DNA of 64,000 bases, taken from positions 434,001 to 498,000 of the forward strand of contig JACKJH010000003.1 of NCBI GenBank assembly GCA_020638055.1. The letters are read 5' to 3'. Positions 25,811 through 34,747 of this stretch are shown piece by piece (position 1 is the stretch's first letter; the number at the start of each line of letters is the position of its first letter). Position numbers and translations under genes: made by a program. The notes under the pieces were generated by a model. It did no database searches and was not told where the DNA came from. It saw only the letters and a list, made by a program, of their open reading frames with translations. This DNA comes from Hyphomicrobiaceae bacterium (GTDB taxonomy: Bacteria; Pseudomonadota; Alphaproteobacteria; Rhizobiales; Hyphomicrobiaceae).

Positions 25811-26860
25811 ATGGCCAGTTCTGCAGCGTTACCTCTGCCCAAGCCGGCGTCTGAAAAACCGGCGAGCTACAGTGTCGTGGAAAGCCTTCTGCTTGACGAC
25901 TGGCAGCGCAACTTTCCACTCGTTAGTCGCCCGTTCACGGTTGTTGGTGATGCACTGGGCGTTAGTGAAGACTTTGTCCTGAGCCGGCTTAGGCGATTTG
26001 TCGAAGAAGGCGTCGTGGCTCGCGTTGGTGGCGTTGTGCGGCCGAACACTCTGGGTGTCAGCACATTAGCTGCGCTGGCCGCGCCAGACCTGCACATAGA
26101 CGCAATAGCAGACGTTTTGACAGGGTTTCCCGGTATCAATCACGTCTACTTACGTGAAAACACACTCAATCTCTGGTTTGTGGTCACAGGGCCTGACGAT
26201 CGACATGTCAGCCAATGCCTGGAACAGATCACCGCACGGACGGGCCACAAGGTTTTGCAGCTTAGACTAGAACGGGCGTTCCATATAGATCTGGGGTTTG
26301 GATTGTCTCGGCAATCGAACCACATACGTCATCCAAGCGCAGAGTATAGGCCCGTATCGGCGGGTTGGGTCGATGATCTCGACCGGCAACTCGCGCAGCA
26401 GCTTTGCGATGGATTGCCGTTGATATCCCGTCCGTTCCAAATGGTCGCCAATGGGCTCGATATTGAGGAAGCCGACGTCATTTCCAGGTTGGAGCGACTT
26501 GTATCCAGCGGCATCATTCCGCGAATTGGCGTCATAGTGCGTCACCGTGCGCTTGGTTGGCGCTCCAATGCAATGGTTGTCTGGGACGTGCCGGAGGCCT
26601 CGATCGAACGCTCTGGTGAGGCCCTGGCCGCGGTCCCCGGTGTTAATCTGTGCTACCGGCGAACACGATATGCGCGCGAATGGCCCTACAACCTTTATTG
26701 CATGGTTCACGCAAGAAGCCGCGAACAAGCCTTGCGGACCGTTGCATCGGCCTCAGGGATAGCAGGTCTCGATCATCTTCCCCGCAGCATCCTCTTCTCG
26801 CAGCGTTGCTTCAAGCAAACCGGCGCCTTGATTAGCAAACGAAGGGCATCGAATGGCTAA
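25811..26860 (+). CDS. nirDL: NirD-NirL fusion, siroheme decarboxylase
   Basis: The Lrp/AsnC-like NirD, L, G and H proteins together decarboxylate siroheme to 12,18-didecarboxysiroheme in the cytoplasm. This 349-residue protein holds two such units in one chain. The first (about residues 20-175) has NFPLVSRPFTVVGDALG and HVYLRENTLNLWFVVTG; the second (about 190-340) has GLPLISRPFQMVANGLDI and REWPYNLYCMVHARS. In Pseudomonas these are separate genes; fused forms are known elsewhere. The winged-helix part is not expected to act on DNA. It overlaps nirG by eight bases. Confidence 0.93.
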   Translation: MASSAALPLPKPASEKPASYSVVESLLLDDWQRNFPLVSRPFTVVGDALGVSEDFVLSRLRRFVEEGVVARVGGVVRPNTLGVSTLAALAAPDLHIDAIADVLTGFPGINHVYLRENTLNLWFVVTGPDDRHVSQCLEQITARTGHKVLQLRLERAFHIDLGFGLSRQSNHIRHPSAEYRPVSAGWVDDLDRQLAQQLCDGLPLISRPFQMVANGLDIEEADVISRLERLVSSGIIPRIGVIVRHRALGWRSNAMVVWDVPEASIERSGEALAAVPGVNLCYRRTRYAREWPYNLYCMVHARSREQALRTVASASGIAGLDHLPRSILFSQRCFKQTGALISKRRASNG

Positions 26861-27329
26861 CAAGCTGAAGGCAGAACACATCGAACTCGATGAGATCGAT
26901 CGGCACTTGATCAACCGGCTGCAGGATGGTTTGCCACTTGTTTCCACTCCATTCGAAACGATAGCTGCTGAACTAGGCGTCACACAAAAAGATGTCTGCG
27001 ACCGTATAGAACGCCTTCTGGCGGCCCGCATACTCACACGGTTCGGGCCATTCTACGACGCTGCGGCCATGGGTGGTGCATTCTGCCTATGTGCCATGGC
27101 TGTGCCGGAACAGAGCTTTGAGCGCGTGACCGAAATCGTGAATAGCCACATTGAGGTCGCGCACAACTACGCGCGCGACCATGTGCTCAACATGTGGTTC
27201 GTCATGGCAACCGAAAGTGCAGAGCAGATCGAAGCCGTGGCAAGAAAAATTGAGAGTGAAACTGGATTGAGCGTTTTACTGTTTCCAAAATTGGAGGAGT
27301 ACTTTGTCGGCTTCAGGGTGGCGGCATGA
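26853..27329 (+). CDS. nirG: NirG, siroheme decarboxylase subunit
   Basis: A 158-residue Lrp/AsnC-like protein with DRHLINRLQDGLPLVSTPFET near the start and HNYARDHVLNMWFVMATE in the middle. The end, FPKLEEYFVGFRV, is NirG-like. It works with NirDL and NirH on siroheme. The gene is embedded in the operon with overlaps on both sides (eight bases with nirDL, four with nirH). Confidence 0.9.
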   Translation: MANKLKAEHIELDEIDRHLINRLQDGLPLVSTPFETIAAELGVTQKDVCDRIERLLAARILTRFGPFYDAAAMGGAFCLCAMAVPEQSFERVTEIVNSHIEVAHNYARDHVLNMWFVMATESAEQIEAVARKIESETGLSVLLFPKLEEYFVGFRVAA

Positions 27330-27817
27330 CGAGGATTGACGCATTTGATCGAAAACTGATTGAGGCAACGCAAGCCGGATTGCCACTTGTTCCCAGCCCA
27401 TTCGCCGTTCTGGCGGAGGAGGTTGGTAGTACCGAGGAGCACGTACTGTCCAGGTTCAAGGCTTTACAAATGCAAGGTGTCTTAAGACGCATTGCTGCGG
27501 CCCCCAATCATTATGCGCTTGGTATGTCGGCAAACGGCATGACCGTATGGGATGTCGATGACGATCAGGTTTCGCAACTGGGTGCCAAGATTGGAGCGCT
27601 CTCCTTTGTCACGCATTGCTATCTGCGCCCGCGCGCAAGACCTGCATGGCCCTACAACCTCTTCGCGATGGTGCATGGTGCAACACGTGATGAAGTGGAA
27701 TCAAAGCGTGCAGAAATTTCGGTCTTGCTTGGCGACGCGTGTCGGGCATCCGATATACTTTACTCGACGCGCATCCTGAAAAAGACAGGTCTTCGAATAT
27801 CAACAGGCGGGAGCTGA
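27326..27817 (+). CDS. nirH: NirH, siroheme decarboxylase subunit
   Basis: A 163-residue Lrp/AsnC-like protein with FDRKLIEATQAGLPLVPSPF and the NirH/NirL-type motif RARPAWPYNLFAMVHGATR, then SDILYSTRILKKTGLR at the C-terminus. Its partner is NirG. It overlaps nirG by four bases and precedes nirJ by four. Confidence 0.9.
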   Translation: MTRIDAFDRKLIEATQAGLPLVPSPFAVLAEEVGSTEEHVLSRFKALQMQGVLRRIAAAPNHYALGMSANGMTVWDVDDDQVSQLGAKIGALSFVTHCYLRPRARPAWPYNLFAMVHGATRDEVESKRAEISVLLGDACRASDILYSTRILKKTGLRISTGGS

Positions 27818-27821
27818 AAGT

Positions 27822-29054
27822 ATGTTCCGGTTATCCCACTACATGAAGCAGCTTGTTGCGCCAAGCCCGATACGACGTAGAGGAGGCCGCACCGGGGCGG
27901 TCAGGCCCGTTGTAATCTGGAATCTTACGCAACGCTGTAACCTGAAGTGCCGGCATTGCTATGCGGTGGCTGCCGATCACCACTTTCCTGGCGAACTCAG
28001 TACGCAAGAAGCCTTTGATGTATTGGACGACCTCGCCGCATTCCGCATTCCTGCGCTGATTCTTTCAGGTGGGGAGCCCCTTTCGCGTGCTGATACGCTT
28101 GACATCGCGCGACGCTCCAAAGGCTACGGCCTTTACACGGCGTTGTCGACGAACGGCATGCCGATCGTTGGCGAGACGGCCGACGAGATTGCCGAAATCG
28201 GGTTTGACTATGTAGGCATAAGTCTTGATGGGATTGGTGCAACGAACGATTGGTTTCGCGGGCAGACAGGTGCATTCGACGGTGCTTTGGCTGGCGTGCG
28301 CGCGTGCAAGGAGCGCGACGTCAAGGTGGGTCTCCGCTTCACGATGACGAACGACAACGCCGCACAATTGCCAGATCTGTTGAAGCTGGCCCGCGACGAG
28401 GGCGTTGAAAAATTCTACCTGTCCCATCTTGTCTACGCGGGCCGGGGCAACAAGCATCGCGCTGATGACGTTGAAGGACAGACAACCCGCTTTGCAATGG
28501 ATCTGCTCATCGATACGGCGTGGCAAGCCGTGCAGGATGATATCGAATTCGAAATTGTAACCGGCAACAATGACGCCGATGCTGTCTATTTCCTCAGGTG
28601 GGCAAGCGAACGCTTTTCTGCTGAGGCCGTCGCAAATGTCCGCCAACACCTGGAGGCTTGGGGTGGGAATTCTTCCGGGTTGGGGGTTGCAAACATCGAT
28701 CCACAAGGCGTGGTCCATCCCGACACGTACTGGTCAAGCTACTCGATAGATAATGTGCGCAAGCGTCCTTTCAGTGTCATCTGGCAGGATGAAAGCGATG
28801 CTATGCTGGCAGCGTTACGGACCCGCCCGCGGCCGTTGAAGGGCCGCTGTGGAGCGTGCGCTTACAAGGCGGTCTGCGGCGGCAACACACGCATTCGCGC
28901 GTTGCAGTTGACGGGAGATCCCTGGGCTGCTGATCCAGCGTGCTATCTTGATAACTCAGAGATTGGGCTTGAACAAAGCACGAGCATCGAGACACCTGTT
29001 CAACTCAGACCCTTCAGAGGCCGGCGGCATGATCCTGCGCATCGTTTCGGTTAG
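27822..29054 (+). CDS. nirJ: NirJ, radical SAM heme d1 synthase component
   Basis: A radical SAM enzyme that removes the two propionate side chains of didecarboxysiroheme during heme d1 synthesis. The 410-residue product has the SAM 4Fe-4S motif CX3CX2C at residues 39, 43 and 46 (CNLKCRHCY), the GGE motif in LSGGEPLSR, and a C-terminal SPASM-like cluster (Cys 343, 346, 352 and 374). Its last 26 bases overlap the start of nirN. Confidence 0.95.
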   Translation: MFRLSHYMKQLVAPSPIRRRGGRTGAVRPVVIWNLTQRCNLKCRHCYAVAADHHFPGELSTQEAFDVLDDLAAFRIPALILSGGEPLSRADTLDIARRSKGYGLYTALSTNGMPIVGETADEIAEIGFDYVGISLDGIGATNDWFRGQTGAFDGALAGVRACKERDVKVGLRFTMTNDNAAQLPDLLKLARDEGVEKFYLSHLVYAGRGNKHRADDVEGQTTRFAMDLLIDTAWQAVQDDIEFEIVTGNNDADAVYFLRWASERFSAEAVANVRQHLEAWGGNSSGLGVANIDPQGVVHPDTYWSSYSIDNVRKRPFSVIWQDESDAMLAALRTRPRPLKGRCGACAYKAVCGGNTRIRALQLTGDPWAADPACYLDNSEIGLEQSTSIETPVQLRPFRGRRHDPAHRFG

Positions 29055-30615
29055 CCTTGCTTGTGCGGTGGCGTTGACTTCGGTTGTCGCACGGGCTGAA
29101 CCTGAAGGCGGCCAGCGGGAAAAGAATTCGCCGGGACAGATCTATGCTGACAAGTGTAGCTCTTGTCATGGCGCTGACCGGCTAGGGGGAACCGGACCCG
29201 CGCTTATTCCCGAAACCCTTGGTCGTTTGAAGCCGGATGCAATCGCCGATGTCGTGACGCGTGGGCGTCCTGCAACCCAAATGCCTGCGTTTAGTGGTGA
29301 CATACCCTCCGACGACATTGGTAAGCTGGTCGCTTTTATAAAGACGCCGCTTGCTTCTATGCCTGTCTGGACAGCGTCGGATATTACAGCCAGCCGGACG
29401 TTCAACACATCCTACGTGCCGGCAGAAAAACCGGTGTTTTCGTCTGATCCGATGAACCTGTTCCTCGTCGTCGAAACCGGTGACCACCACATCTCTGTTC
29501 TTGATGGCGATTCTTTCGAGCGGCTGGACCGCTTTGCGACACCCTATGCCGTCCACGGTGGCCCCAAGTTCACGCCGGATGGTCGCTTTGTGTTCGTCAT
29601 GTCGCGGGACGGCTGGGTGCAGAAATATGATATCTGGTCGCTCAAGGAAGTGGGGCGCGTGCGCGCGGGCTTGAATTCACGCAACATCGCCATTTCGTCT
29701 GATGGAAAGTGGCTGGCGGTGGCAAACTATTTGCCGCGCACTCTAACGATCGTATCAACGTCGGATCTAAGTGTTCAGCGCATCTTTGAAGTCGCCGACC
29801 GGGGCGGTACGCCATCGCGTGTTTCAGCCGTGTACCAGGCACCGACCCGCAATAGCTTTATTCTTGCACTCAAGGACGTCGCAGAGATCTGGGAGATCAG
29901 CACCGATCCTGATGCCCCTCCCGTTTATGAGGGCTTTGTTCATAGCCATGAGGCGGGCATGGTGGAGGCATTGGCAAAGACGGAAGGTCTGTTTGCGCGC
30001 CGCCGAATACCAGTCAGCCAGCCAATTGATGATTTCTTCTTTGATCCCGACTACCGGAATCTGATTGGCACCTCCAGAGATGGTGAGAACGGCGTGGTGG
30101 TCAATCTTTCCGTGGGTCGTGAAATTTCAAAACTGCCGCTGGCAGGCATGCCTCATCTGGGCTCGGGTATAAGCTGGATGCGCGATGGCAAGCGCGTGAT
30201 GGCTACGCCGCACCTCAAGGAGGGTAAGCTCAGCGTGATCAACATGGATGACTGGTCGTTGATTGAGACCATAAAAACCAAAGGTCCCGGCTTTTTTCTG
30301 CGCTCTCATGAGTCCAGTCCCTATGTCTGGGCCGATGTGTTTTTCGGGCCAAACAAGGATCTCATGCACGTCATCGACAAGCAAACGTTGAAGATTGTCA
30401 AAACGCTGCGGCCAGCGCCTGGAAAGACCGTGGCGCATGTCGAGTTTGATCGCTATGGCAAGTACGCGTTGGTGTCAGTTTGGGAGCAGGACGGTGCCGT
30501 GATCGTCTATGACGCGAAGACGCTAGCGGAGTTGCGGCGCATCCCGATGCGTAAACCTTCGGGCAAATACAATGTCTGGAACAAGATCAAGTTTTCCGAG
30601 GGCACGAGCCACTAA
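29029..30615 (+). CDS. nirN: NirN, c-type cytochrome / heme d1 dehydrogenase
   Basis: A periplasmic NirS-like protein that completes heme d1 by introducing the acrylate double bond and can pass the cofactor to NirS. The 528-residue product has a signal peptide ending ARA, the heme c motif CSSCH at residues 43-47, and a long propeller with RDGWVQKYDIWSLKEVGRV and AHVEFDRYGKYALVSVWEQ. The start at 29029 is inside the end of nirJ; the open frame further upstream is not family-like. It is the last gene of the nir operon. Confidence 0.93.
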   Translation: MILRIVSVSLACAVALTSVVARAEPEGGQREKNSPGQIYADKCSSCHGADRLGGTGPALIPETLGRLKPDAIADVVTRGRPATQMPAFSGDIPSDDIGKLVAFIKTPLASMPVWTASDITASRTFNTSYVPAEKPVFSSDPMNLFLVVETGDHHISVLDGDSFERLDRFATPYAVHGGPKFTPDGRFVFVMSRDGWVQKYDIWSLKEVGRVRAGLNSRNIAISSDGKWLAVANYLPRTLTIVSTSDLSVQRIFEVADRGGTPSRVSAVYQAPTRNSFILALKDVAEIWEISTDPDAPPVYEGFVHSHEAGMVEALAKTEGLFARRRIPVSQPIDDFFFDPDYRNLIGTSRDGENGVVVNLSVGREISKLPLAGMPHLGSGISWMRDGKRVMATPHLKEGKLSVINMDDWSLIETIKTKGPGFFLRSHESSPYVWADVFFGPNKDLMHVIDKQTLKIVKTLRPAPGKTVAHVEFDRYGKYALVSVWEQDGAVIVYDAKTLAELRRIPMRKPSGKYNVWNKIKFSEGTSH

Positions 30616-30627
30616 TTCGTTCCAACC

Positions 30628-30793
30628 AGAGCATTTTCCGGCGAAGTGGATACCGGTTCGTCGCAGAAAATGCGACCAAACCAAAAAGCTGGAGCATTTC
30701 CGACGAAGTGGACGCCGGTTCGTCGCAGAAAATGCGACCAAACAAGAAGCTAGAGCGCTGATCCGATTTCACCGGATTGGAATGCGCTCTAGC
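30628..30793 (+). repeat. Two tandem family A repeats after nirN
   Basis: The first copy (30628-30690) has only hairpin 1; the second (30691-30793) is nearly full-length with both hairpins and ends GCGCTCTAG. Both start (A/G)GAGCATTTYC. They fill the convergent interval between nirN and the cNMP-binding-like gene and may act as a boundary for both transcripts. Confidence 0.85.
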
Positions 30794-30823
30794 GCAATTG
30801 CCCGTCAGCCCGCGCCGGCAGCA

Positions 30824-31264
30824 TCATTTCTTTTCAATGAACGTATTAGCGATCATGGAACATAGTCGCTTCATGATGATGAAGCCTGATTGAGGATGCT
30901 CAGATAGGATCTCCATCGCCCGGTCGCCGTTGATCGATAGAACCGAACACGGTTCCATGCAAACAGCGCTTCCAAGCCTTCTTGGATGCTCTGGAATAAG
31001 CGCGGCCCAACCGAAAATCATGTGACGTTTCATCAGCTTTTCAACATAGAGATGGCCTACGCCTGAAGCTGTGTTGAAGCTGACCAATCCGTGCAGGAGA
31101 ACGTACATATCGAGCGCCTGGTCACCGTTCTCGTAGATCACCTGGCCTTTCGGGTATTCGTGCGTGTGCGCAGCCTCCGCCATGGCGGTCAGTGCTTCGG
31201 GGGCACACCCGGCAAATAAGGATACTTCATTCAGGATTTCATTGATTTGGTTGGTCTCAGACAT
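30824..31264 (-). CDS. Crp-like ligand-binding domain protein without DNA-binding domain (copy 1)
   Basis: A 146-residue protein consisting of a single cyclic-nucleotide-binding-like beta barrel plus a terminal helix. Visible features are SLFAGCAPEAL, EYPKGQVIYENGDQALDMYVLLHGLV, then HMIFGWAALIPEHPRR. The position after FG, normally Glu in cAMP-binding sites (FGE), is Trp, while the Arg pair in HPRR is kept. There is no winged helix. It is clearly related to the protein at 55552, which has the same FGWAAL...PRR block. GAGGTG lies upstream of the ATG at 31264. Ligand and partner unknown. Confidence 0.75.
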   Translation of the reverse strand: MSETNQINEILNEVSLFAGCAPEALTAMAEAAHTHEYPKGQVIYENGDQALDMYVLLHGLVSFNTASGVGHLYVEKLMKRHMIFGWAALIPEHPRRLGSAVCMEPCSVLSINGDRAMEILSEHPQSGFIIMKRLCSMIANTFIEKK

Positions 31265-31434
31265 TGCATGCACCTCGCGTTCACTCTCGAAGTTTGCGCT
31301 CAATTACGACCAGCGGCCAATCAACGAAACCTATCATTGGTAAGATGATGTCTTGAAATGAAATCAGACTAATCCAACAGCGAAGGCAGGTTGGAAAACC
31401 ATCAGCAATAAAGCCATCAGCAATAAAGGTTCAT

Positions 31435-31860
31435 TCACTCAGACTTGCTGGCACCTTTTTCAAATTTCGGCAGAGTGGCGTCAATGCGATGCCATTTGGG
31501 GGCTGATGACGTCCAGAACTGCGCTTCCGGTTTAAAGATGGATGGATCGTCCAGGCTACCGACCTTGACGCTGACGATATCGGGGAATGCGCTATCCTCG
31601 GCATAAAGCGGTGTGCCGCACTTGCCGCAAAAGTACCGTCGGCGACGATTGCCACTGTCGGCCACGCTGTCATAATGCTCAGGAATGCCTTTCGTAATCG
31701 CAACAGATGGTTTGGCGACAACGAACACATAGGCGGGAGCGCCGCCGCTTACATATTGACAGTCCCTGCAATGGCAGGCCGCGGCTGCCATTACGCGTCC
31801 ATAGACGTTGTAGCGTATCGCGCCACAGAGGCATCCGCCTTTCGCATCAACGTTTTGCAT
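31435..31860 (-). CDS. GFA family (glutathione-dependent formaldehyde-activating enzyme-like) protein
   Basis: A 141-residue zinc-binding protein of the GFA/Mss4-like fold. It has GGCLCGAIRY at the N-terminus, CHCRDCQYVSGG, and FCGKCGTPLY, the usual Cys set. The founding member accelerates addition of formaldehyde to glutathione, but most homologues are uncharacterised, so formaldehyde activity should not be assumed. The setting near C1 and methanesulfonate genes makes such a role possible. Confidence 0.8.
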   Translation of the reverse strand: MQNVDAKGGCLCGAIRYNVYGRVMAAAACHCRDCQYVSGGAPAYVFVVAKPSVAITKGIPEHYDSVADSGNRRRRYFCGKCGTPLYAEDSAFPDIVSVKVGSLDDPSIFKPEAQFWTSSAPKWHRIDATLPKFEKGASKSE

Positions 31861-31982
31861 TTCAGGATGACTCCGGATCTGGTCTCGATTGGGCAGCGTG
31901 GGGCGGTGTAGCAGTGTCCGTCATCAATTCTATCCCACGTTGGCTATAATAAATTCAATTCCTGTGCTGATGCTACAGCACG

Positions 31983-32175
31983 CTAGCCCGTCTTTCTCAC
32001 GAGGGCACGGCCGTCATCGCGCTGGCGCCAGCACGACCCGCAGGGCGGGGTGAAAATGATGACAGTCTGTGTCGCGCCGCTTGCCCGATGTCCCACATCG
32101 AACTACACGGCTCTCCTGGCCTGTCATCATTTTCACCTCCGTGCCGGCCATACCATCATGAGAAAGGCGGGCTAG
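31983..32175. mobile_element. MITE-like imperfect inverted-repeat element
   Basis: Outer arms of 31 bases (31983-32013 and the complementary 32145-32175) match at 26 positions and both ends are CTAG. Inside are 16-bp perfect arms (GTGAAAATGATGACAG at 32050-32065 and its complement at 32121-32136). No credible transposase is inside; small frames cross it but look like by-products. The size and CTAG ends suggest a non-autonomous transposon, but only one copy is in this window. The rest of 31861-32548 holds nothing else recognisable. Confidence 0.5.
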
Positions 32176-32548
32176 GACCACAGGTTCGGTCGGGTCCATT
32201 CGTTCGTCAATGCAAGTCTGTTCAATCCCATGATAGGCTGAACAAAATTTACAATCGACGCAAGAGGGACAGACTAGGAAACGGATGACCGAGCTCCAGA
32301 AGCCAAAGCCTTTTCCAAGGTCGGCAGATTGTTCCGTAGAAGCGTCCATCTGAACACGAACGAAAGCAGCACCGATCGAATAGAATAACCCCGGTCATTT
32401 GCCTTGATCAGCCATATTGTGGCTTGGTCGGTTCGGTCGGTTGGCGTTGTCGATTTTGAGATATCGCTGCAAATTGCGCTCGCTGAGGGTTGGTTATAAC
32501 GCAGAGATGGTGCTGCATAAGTGAGAAGACCTAGGGAGAGAACTGGCA

Positions 32549-33361
32549 ATGGCATCGATTGATTGGCCCAAGCTGAACGAAATTGAAAACGACAAGCTGG
32601 CGGCAGCGCTTAGGCAGGCGCACAATGGCGTACATTGGCTAGCCCGCTTCGCAAATAGCTACGTTGAGACCAACGGTAGCGGTGATCCCACCCAGCTCGT
32701 CTGGAATGCGAGTGATGGCGTAATCCAGACAAAGCCTTTTCTGGATGAATACGCCGTCGAGCTTCGTGTTGGCCCCCTGGAACTTCAATTCCGGGAGCAA
32801 GGCAGGCCGGTGCCGCACGCTGTAAATTTCGAGGAGCGGACACCTGCACATATTGAGGCGTGGGCGCTCGTCGAATTGCTGCACCGGGGCATTGACCGGG
32901 AGCGGTTTTCAAAAATGCTGCCATATCAGGCCGCCGACGTGATGACCGGCGATCACGAGGAGCATGAGGCGGACGCGTACAAAACCGAACTTGCCGCGAT
33001 CGAAAAGTGCCTTCGCCTCGGAACTGAGGTGCTATTGCAACTGCGGCAGCGTGACGAAGGAAGCGAGGCGGCAGGCAAACCGCTCACATGCTGGCCGCAA
33101 AAATTCCAGATCGGCTATGAAATGCCGCTTCCTCCGGGTAGTGGTGCTGAAAGCCTTAAGGTAGGCATCTCACCAGGCGATGCGGAACATTCGCAGCCGT
33201 ATTTCTTTGTATCAACGCCGCACCAGGCTCAGACCGCCAGCCATGGCCGTGAGTCTGTGTTACCTTTGAGCGAAATCGCGGAGCGTGGGTTGGATCGTGA
33301 AGCCGTTGTGGCGGAGCTTCACCAGCGCGTGGCGACACTGAAAAGCAGGCTCGCGGGCTGA
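32549..33361 (+). CDS. Hypothetical protein
   Basis: A 270-residue soluble protein of unrecognised family, with no signal peptide or membrane segment. It starts MASIDWPKLNEIENDKLAAAL after AGGGAGAGAACTGGCA. It contains mixed regions such as FQIGYEMPLPPGSGAES and SQPYFFVSTPHQAQT and ends in a likely coiled-coil helix (REAVVAELHQRVATLKSRL). Codon use resembles its neighbours and the ribosome binding site is good, so it is probably real. It converges with the LysR gene. Confidence 0.65.
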   Translation: MASIDWPKLNEIENDKLAAALRQAHNGVHWLARFANSYVETNGSGDPTQLVWNASDGVIQTKPFLDEYAVELRVGPLELQFREQGRPVPHAVNFEERTPAHIEAWALVELLHRGIDRERFSKMLPYQAADVMTGDHEEHEADAYKTELAAIEKCLRLGTEVLLQLRQRDEGSEAAGKPLTCWPQKFQIGYEMPLPPGSGAESLKVGISPGDAEHSQPYFFVSTPHQAQTASHGRESVLPLSEIAERGLDREAVVAELHQRVATLKSRLAG

Positions 33362-33452
33362 AGAACAACGCTGTTGAGCCTTGTTGCTTCCGCTCCGCGA
33401 GCGCGTTGCCACCACCATGGCTGCGCTTACAATAGGCCTGCACGCCTGCGTG

Positions 33453-34451
33453 TCAGGCGCTCTGCCGTTGCGCTTTTCGGTTTCGCACGGCCACGTTCGG
33501 CGTTGAGGTTTTGGCTTCTACATGTTCGGTTGTTTCACCGAGCAGTCGCCTCAGTTCACCGGTTTTGTGAAGCACCTTGGCTACATCCACCATCACCCTT
33601 GCCATGGGCATCACGGTGTCACCTTCAGCCCAGAAAAGCCCAACCTCCTGGCTCATGACCGGGTCGATCAGGTCAAGGGCCTTGGTGCCCGCATGCAATC
33701 CGGGCATGCGTGAGAAGTGCGTCGGGATGATCGTGCACAATTCGGTAAATTGAACCTGAAACATCAGATGAAGAATAGATTCCGATTCGACCTTCGGGCA
33801 TGGCGTGACACCAACCTTTTTGAAAACGCGGTCTACGAATCGGCGCTCATGCATGCTCGGACGTAGCAAAGCCAGCGGAAGGCTGGCCGCTTCCTCCCAT
33901 GTAATGTTCGTGCGATTTTTGAATTCGGGTGTGTCGGGAACCAGCAGGCTGAGTTTCTCGGTATAGATCGGCATCACGTTGCGCCGCCCGAGGTCGGCCC
34001 GCTCAATATAGGTAAGCGCGCAGTCGAGCGTGAAATTGTCCAGTCCGAGCTTCATCGCCTCGTTGCCGATGAAGTGAACGTCAACAAGAACTCCTGGATG
34101 CTGCTCGCGCACCATTTGCAAGAGCACGGGGAGAATGGGAGACATCGACGGCATCGCTCCCATTCGTAAGGAGCCATGCAGGTCGTTCTGCATCGACTTG
34201 ATCTCGTCTTTCATCGCATCGCAGTACGAGATGATGCGCCGCGCCCAGTTGGTGACCCTCTCTCCTTCAGCGGTAAGGCCATGGAAGCGTTGACCGCGTC
34301 CGCGAAGAAAGATCGGGACGCCAAGTTCCAGTTCCAATTGCTTGATACCGCTGGAAAGACTGGGCTGGGTTACACAGCATCGTGAAGCGGCACGGCCAAA
34401 GTGCTCTTCCTCCACAACAGCCACCAAATATTTGAATTGCCGAAGGAACAT
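33453..34451 (-). CDS. LysR family transcriptional regulator
   Basis: A 332-residue LysR-type regulator with an N-terminal helix-turn-helix (FLRQFKYLVAVVEEEHFGRAASRCCVTQPSLSSGIKQLE, read in two blocks) and a substrate-binding domain. Start at 34451: an alternative TTG at 34469 would add six residues, but GAGG lies about nine bases before the ATG. It is divergent from the TauE/SafE exporter gene, so it may control it; effector unknown, with sulfite or a C1 compound as guesses from context. Confidence 0.85.
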   Translation of the reverse strand: MFLRQFKYLVAVVEEEHFGRAASRCCVTQPSLSSGIKQLELELGVPIFLRGRGQRFHGLTAEGERVTNWARRIISYCDAMKDEIKSMQNDLHGSLRMGAMPSMSPILPVLLQMVREQHPGVLVDVHFIGNEAMKLGLDNFTLDCALTYIERADLGRRNVMPIYTEKLSLLVPDTPEFKNRTNITWEEAASLPLALLRPSMHERRFVDRVFKKVGVTPCPKVESESILHLMFQVQFTELCTIIPTHFSRMPGLHAGTKALDLIDPVMSQEVGLFWAEGDTVMPMARVMVDVAKVLHKTGELRRLLGETTEHVEAKTSTPNVAVRNRKAQRQSA

Positions 34452-34747
34452 ATTGAGCCTCGTTTCCAACCCTAAACATTATCGCGACATTAGATCGCAC
34501 GCTGTTTGATCTATGTCGAATATAGTGCCGAGCTATCAAACTTGCCAGTTTGTTTGCCAGGGTCGATCATAGAAGTTGTCTATTTATGGTTAGATAGAAC
34601 TGTTATCTGCGTGACTGGCCACAAAGGCTTTCTCCTGCAAAACTAAAGGTGCTGGCGTAATGAATGTCGCTGGCATATGCGTTGCTGCCTTGTTCACGCG
34701 GAATGGCGGCTGCGCCCTCAACCGCACAAATCCCATGGGACGCAATT

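Noticed and set aside
32014..32349. A 111-residue Cys-containing frame on the minus strand
   Set aside because: It runs through the inverted-repeat element and has no family resemblance, so it is probably not a gene.
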